NCBI GenBank assembly: GCA_017848965.1
Contig: JAFIHA010000056.1
Coordinates: 96,038-160,037, forward strand
Source of the DNA: Dechloromonas aromatica (nom. nud.)
GTDB taxonomy: Bacteria > Pseudomonadota > Gammaproteobacteria > Burkholderiales > Rhodocyclaceae
Reading direction: 5' to 3'
DNA: 64,000 bases
Part shown: piece by piece, positions 60,597-64,000 of the stretch
Position numbering within the stretch: position 1 is the stretch's first letter
Layout of the letters: every line of letters starts with the position of its first letter
The notes under the pieces: model-generated
Database searches by the model: none
What the model was told of the DNA's origin: nothing
What the model saw: the letters and a program-made list of their open reading frames with translations, nothing else
Made by a program: the position numbers and the translations under genes

Positions 60597-61607
60597 ATGA
60601 ATCGCCGCCATTTCCTTCGCGCCGTGGCCGCCATGTCGGCCGCCGGCGTCGCCGAATTCACCCCCTGGCATGCCGTCGGCGCCTTTGCCCAGGACCTCGA
60701 CAACTTCGTGCGCGGCCCGGCGGTCAAGGATCATCCGCTGCGCCAGTTGTCGAAGCACGTCTGGATGATCTTCTCGCCCGACGGTTTCCCGACCCCGGAA
60801 AACCAGGGGATGATGTGCAACCTGAGCTTCGTCGACACGCCGAAGGGCCTGGTCGCCGTCGATACCGGCGCTTCGGTGCAGATCGGCGAAATGGCCGTCC
60901 GCCAGTTGAAGAAAACGCTGAACAAGCCGGTCGTCGCGATCATCAACACCCATTACCACGGCGACCATTTCCTCGGTAACCAGGCCTTCGTCGAAGCCTA
61001 CGGCGAGATGCCGATCCACGCCCACGCCGGCACCATCGAGCAGATCAAGGGCATGGAAGGCAACACCTGGCGCCGCCTGATGGAGCAATGGACCAACCAG
61101 GCGACGATGGGCACCAAGGTGGTGGCGCCGAATGTCGCGGTCGACCACGGCCAGGAACTGAAATTCGGCGACGTCGTCCTGCGCCTGCATCACTACGGCA
61201 AGGCGCACACGCCGTCCGACATCTGCGTCGAAGTCGTCGGCGACGGCCTGACCTGCGTCGGCGACGTGGCGATGAACGGGCGCATCGCCAACATGGACGA
61301 CGGTTCCTACGCCGGTACGCTGAAAGCCTACGAGGCGCTGGAAAAGAACACCAAAACGAAAATCTGGCTGCCCGGCCACGGCGAAGCCGGCGCCGGCGTG
61401 CTGCAATGGAACCGCGAACTGTTCGCCGGCATCTACGAAAGCTGCGTCAAGGCCGTGCAGGCCGGCCAACCGATGGAAGAAGCCAAGGCGCTGGTCCTGC
61501 GCGACCCGCGCGTCGCCAGCCGGGCCAAGGAAACCAAGGGCTTCGACAACAACATCGGCAAGTATGTCAGTCTCGCCTACCTGGAAGCCGAAGCGGCTGC
61601 CTTCTGA
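60597..61607 (+). CDS. Metallo-beta-lactamase-fold hydrolase, Tat-exported
   Basis: 336 residues. The twin-arginine-type N-terminus MNRRHFLRAVAAMSAAGVAE directs export. The zinc motif NTHYHGDHFLGNQAF (HxHxDH) and LPGHGEAG are present. It resembles SoxH and quinoprotein-linked metallohydrolases. It may act in periplasmic sulfur metabolism given the adjacent YedE gene, but this is inference. Confidence 0.85.
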   Translation: MNRRHFLRAVAAMSAAGVAEFTPWHAVGAFAQDLDNFVRGPAVKDHPLRQLSKHVWMIFSPDGFPTPENQGMMCNLSFVDTPKGLVAVDTGASVQIGEMAVRQLKKTLNKPVVAIINTHYHGDHFLGNQAFVEAYGEMPIHAHAGTIEQIKGMEGNTWRRLMEQWTNQATMGTKVVAPNVAVDHGQELKFGDVVLRLHHYGKAHTPSDICVEVVGDGLTCVGDVAMNGRIANMDDGSYAGTLKAYEALEKNTKTKIWLPGHGEAGAGVLQWNRELFAGIYESCVKAVQAGQPMEEAKALVLRDPRVASRAKETKGFDNNIGKYVSLAYLEAEAAAF

Positions 61608-61620
61608 ACTGGAAAGACGC

Positions 61621-61986
61621 ATGAAAGAGATCAACCACCAACGCCTCGATAAAGTCGTCGCCGACGCCCGCAAGGCCGCCGACGAGCGCGCAAAGGGCTA
61701 CCGCGAGCGGGCGCTGAAGCTTTACCCGTGGATCTGCGGCCGCTGCGCCCGCGAATTCACGCACGCCAACCTGCGCGAACTGACCGTGCATCACCGCGAC
61801 CACAACCACGACAACAACCCGGCCGACGGCAGCAACTGGGAACTCCTATGCCTGTACTGCCACGACAACGAACACCAGAAGCAGATCGAGGCCGACCGCG
61901 GCTACACCGACAGCCGCAACAACGCCCCAGTGGCCACCCATTCGCCCTTCGCCGCGCTGAAATCGCTGCTCGACAAAGACAAGTAA
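61621..61986 (+). CDS. yajD: HNH nuclease-fold protein YajD
   Basis: 121 residues from the ATG at 61621. The zinc-binding pairs CGRC and CLYC flank the HNH core TVHHRDHNHDNNPADGSNWE, as in YajD. It is predicted to bind or cut nucleic acid; the cellular role is unknown. It is followed after 2 nt by a small gene. Confidence 0.88.
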   Translation: MKEINHQRLDKVVADARKAADERAKGYRERALKLYPWICGRCAREFTHANLRELTVHHRDHNHDNNPADGSNWELLCLYCHDNEHQKQIEADRGYTDSRNNAPVATHSPFAALKSLLDKDK

Positions 61987-61988
61987 CA

Positions 61989-62354
61989 ATGCAGCGCCCG
62001 CAACGCCCCAGCCCGGCGGCCACCGACCGGGGAGCCCGCATCGCCCTGCTGTTCGCGCTGGTCGCCCAGCGCCTCGACAGCTACTACGAACACGGCCAGG
62101 AACTCACCCCGGCCCAGGGCGCCGCCCTCGCCGCCGACTGGCTCGCCCGCAGCCGGCGCAGCCTGACGCAGGAAGAGCGGCTCCATCTCTCCCGCCTCAG
62201 CGACGACATGGCGCGCACCATGCGCAGCACGCTCTCCCGCGAAGCCGGCCTGTTCACCGCCCACGAAATGATGCAGGCGCTCGACCCCAACTACCACTCC
62301 GAGCTCGCCCGGACGCTGATGGTCGAGTGCGAGCGTCTGCTCGACGCCGAATGA
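61989..62354 (+). CDS. Small hypothetical protein
   Basis: 121 residues from the ATG at 61989 (MQRPQRPSPAATDRGARIAL). It is all-helical in appearance (ALVAQRLDSYYEHGQELTPA; ERLHLSRLSDDMARTMRSTL). No domain is recognised. It sits between yajD (2 nt) and the HD gene (13 nt), probably in one transcript. Confidence 0.65.
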   Translation: MQRPQRPSPAATDRGARIALLFALVAQRLDSYYEHGQELTPAQGAALAADWLARSRRSLTQEERLHLSRLSDDMARTMRSTLSREAGLFTAHEMMQALDPNYHSELARTLMVECERLLDAE

Positions 62355-62367
62355 CACACCATCACCG

Positions 62368-63057
62368 ATGACTGCCCCAGCGCCAAACCTCTCCGCACCG
62401 CCGACCCCGCTGCCGAGCGACCTGATTTCCCGCGTCGCCGCCCACATCCAGGCTCGTTTCAGCGGCGAAGGCTCCGGCCACGACTGGCACCACATCGACC
62501 GCGTCCGCCGGCTGGCGCGGCGGATCGCCGCTGCCGAAGGCGCGGACCCGGAGATCGCCGAACTGGCGGCGCTCGTCCATGACATCGCCGACTGGAAATT
62601 CCACGGCGGCGACGACGACATCGGCCCGCGCGAAGCCGAACGCCTGCTGACCGAAGAAGGCGCACCGAGCGACGTCATTGCAGCGGTGGTGGAAATCGTC
62701 CGCAGCATCTCGTTCAAGGGTGCCGGCGTACACACCGCGATGCGGACGCTGGAAGGCCAGTGCGTGCAGGACGCCGACCGCCTCGACGCCATCGGCGCCA
62801 TCGGCATCGCCCGCTGCTTCGCCTACGGCGGCCACGCCGGCCGGCCGCTCTACGACCCCGCCGTGCCGCCGGTGATGCACGCCAGCGCCGAGGCATACAA
62901 GGCCGCCAAGGGGCACAGCCTGAACCACTTCCACGAGAAGCTCTTCCTCCTCAAGGAGCGCATGAACACCGCCAGCGGCCGCAAATTGGCTGAGGAACGG
63001 CACCAATTCATGGAAAGCTTTGTCTCACGCTTTCTTGAAGAATGGGAAAGCACATGA
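62368..63057 (+). CDS. HD-domain metal-dependent phosphohydrolase
   Basis: 229 residues. HDWHHIDRVRRLARRIAAAE and the HD pair in LAALVHDIADWKFHGG match YedJ/YpgQ-type HD hydrolases, which act on nucleotides or unknown phosphates. It overlaps the DsbA-like gene by 4 nt (ATGA). Confidence 0.88.
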   Translation: MTAPAPNLSAPPTPLPSDLISRVAAHIQARFSGEGSGHDWHHIDRVRRLARRIAAAEGADPEIAELAALVHDIADWKFHGGDDDIGPREAERLLTEEGAPSDVIAAVVEIVRSISFKGAGVHTAMRTLEGQCVQDADRLDAIGAIGIARCFAYGGHAGRPLYDPAVPPVMHASAEAYKAAKGHSLNHFHEKLFLLKERMNTASGRKLAEERHQFMESFVSRFLEEWEST

Positions 63058-63719
63058 GCCACCACCAACCACTGATCATCGAAGTCGTCTCCGACGTCGT
63101 CTGCCCCTGGTGCTTCATCGGCCAGCGCCGACTGGCGCAAGCCATCGACCTCGTCCACGCCGAGGTGCCCGACTTCCGCCATGAAATCCGCTGGCGCCCC
63201 TTCTTCCTCAACCCCGACACGCCGCCGGCAGGCGAACCCTATCTGCCCTTCCTGGTGCAGAAATTCGGCAGCCGGGCACAAGTCGAAGGCATCTGGCAGC
63301 GCATCCGCGAAATCGGCGCGCCGCTCGGTATCGACTACCGCTTCGAGAAAATCGAGGTGCGCGCCAACACGCTGGCGGCACACCGCCTGATCCACTGGGC
63401 GCAACAACAGGGCGACGCCGCCGTGCTGGTCGAAGGACTGTTCAAGGCCCAGTTCGAGCAGGGCAAAAACGTCGGCGACCCAGAAGTCCTCGCCCAGGTC
63501 GCCGCAACCTGCGGTCACGACCCGGCGGCCGTACTTGCCTACCTCGACTCCGACGAAGACGCAGCCACCGTCCAGCAAATGGAACGCGAATCCCGAAGCT
63601 GGGGCGTCAGCTCCGTACCGACCTTCGTCTTTGCCCGCCAGTCAGGCATTCAGGGGGCGGAGGAACCGAGAGTGCTGGCGGATGGGATTCGGCAGGCGTG
63701 GGCTGCGGTGGCTGGGTGA
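63054..63719 (+). CDS. DsbA/FrnE-family thiol oxidoreductase
   Basis: 221 residues from the ATG at 63054. The thioredoxin-fold active site CPWC lies in SDVVCPWCFIGQRRLAQAID. The cis-proline loop is WGVSSVPTFVFARQ. No signal peptide, so it is cytoplasmic like FrnE/2-hydroxychromene-2-carboxylate isomerase relatives. Confidence 0.9.
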   Translation: MSHHQPLIIEVVSDVVCPWCFIGQRRLAQAIDLVHAEVPDFRHEIRWRPFFLNPDTPPAGEPYLPFLVQKFGSRAQVEGIWQRIREIGAPLGIDYRFEKIEVRANTLAAHRLIHWAQQQGDAAVLVEGLFKAQFEQGKNVGDPEVLAQVAATCGHDPAAVLAYLDSDEDAATVQQMERESRSWGVSSVPTFVFARQSGIQGAEEPRVLADGIRQAWAAVAG

Positions 63720-63859
63720 CGTGGGATTGGGGGGAAGCAGAGTTTCTACAACGTCAGAGGTCGAAGCTAAAGCTCAGCTTTATCCGGCGTATGGCGAACC
63801 GTGAAGGTGAGCGGCGCCTCGACTGAGTATTAGCAACGCAACCTACCTGGCATTACTTG

Positions 63860-64000
63860 GCTAGAGCGTGTTCACATTAGCCAGATGTAAGCGCAGGCAA
63901 GTTGCAAGAATGCGTTGAAGCGCGTAGCCAGTTTTTCATAGCGAGTTGCCAGTCGGCGGAATTGCTTGAGGCGGCAGAAAAAACGCTCAACCAGATTTCG
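63860..64000. mobile_element. End of an IS5-type insertion sequence (cut by window edge)
   Basis: The transposase C-terminus lies on the minus strand. The likely element end is near CTAGAGCGTGTTCAC (63861-63875), where IS5/IS427-group elements often carry a terminal repeat. The boundary is approximate because the other end is outside the window. Confidence 0.6.
63872..64000 (-). CDS. IS5-family transposase, C-terminal part
   Basis: The minus-strand frame reads RNLVERFFCRLKQFRRLATR, then YEKLATRFNAFLQLACAYIW and a stop at 63872-63874. This is the C1-region end (E residue of the DDE triad lies in RNLVERFF) of IS427-type transposases. The rest is beyond the window. Confidence 0.85.
   Translation of the reverse strand, partial: RNLVERFFCRLKQFRRLATRYEKLATRFNAFLQLACAYIWLM

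Overview
The window is GC-rich proteobacterial chromosome. Gene content and order point to a betaproteobacterium of the Rhodocyclales (Dechloromonas/Azonexus type). The main clues are the origin-type block mnmG-rsmG-parA-parB-atpIBEFHAGDC, a circularly permuted two-piece tmRNA gene with an ANDEQFAIAA tag, a regulatory PTS (EIIA-Man/HPr/EI without permease), yebC/ruvCAB and ybgC-tolQRAB-pal-cpoB-queE. The genus is an inference; no rRNA or tRNA gene was seen.

Layout. 1-6.6 kb: F1Fo ATP synthase operon on the minus strand, with atpC cut by the window edge. 6.7-10.8 kb: parB, parA, rsmG and mnmG on the minus strand, overlapping by 4 nt or less. 10.9-14.2 kb: a receiver-TPR protein, riboflavin synthase, a small lipoprotein and the permuted tmRNA. 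14.2-17.1 kb: a Crp/Fnr-family regulator next to an OprC/NosA-like copper TonB receptor. 17.2-19.7 kb: ptsI, ptsH and EIIA. 19.7-30.1 kb: transporters, two LysR regulators, a branched-chain aminotransferase, a PAS-GGDEF protein preceded by a coupled leader ORF, a TPR-glycosyltransferase-like protein, an SMI1/KNR4 protein and a HerA-like ATPase. 30.3-32.5 kb: an AT-richer lipoprotein gene, pirin and a small ORF. 32.7-44.6 kb: yebC, then a defence island, then an EamA transporter, ruvC (with a duplicated 5' fragment), ruvA, a PerM transporter and ruvB. 44.6-51.7 kb: a GGDEF protein and the Tol-Pal operon ending in queE. 51.8-53.9 kb: PilZ and PAS-GGDEF-EAL proteins. 53.9-58.4 kb: a complete branched-chain amino-acid-type ABC transporter on the minus strand. 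58.5-63.7 kb: queC, a YeeE/YedE sulfur transporter, a metallo-beta-lactamase-fold protein, YajD-like HNH, HD and DsbA/FrnE-type proteins. The right edge holds the end of an IS5-type transposase.

The most interesting region is 33440-40332. It is a five-gene, tightly coupled, AT-richer operon wedged between yebC and the ruv genes and closed by a clean terminator. It encodes DndC (sulfurtransferase), DndD (SMC-like ATPase), a protein joining a DndE-like N-terminus to an FtsK/SpoIIIE motor, an ABC-type AAA ATPase, and a TOPRIM/DUF4435-like protein. The first three look like a reduced DNA phosphorothioation module. The last two resemble the AriA/AriB pair of the PARIS anti-phage system. No dndB, dndFGH or sspE is present. 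My inference is a hybrid defence system in which phosphorothioate modification is paired with a PARIS-like effector, with the FtsK motor possibly linking the two.

Cyclic-di-GMP signalling is well represented: three GGDEF proteins, one with EAL, plus a PilZ receptor.
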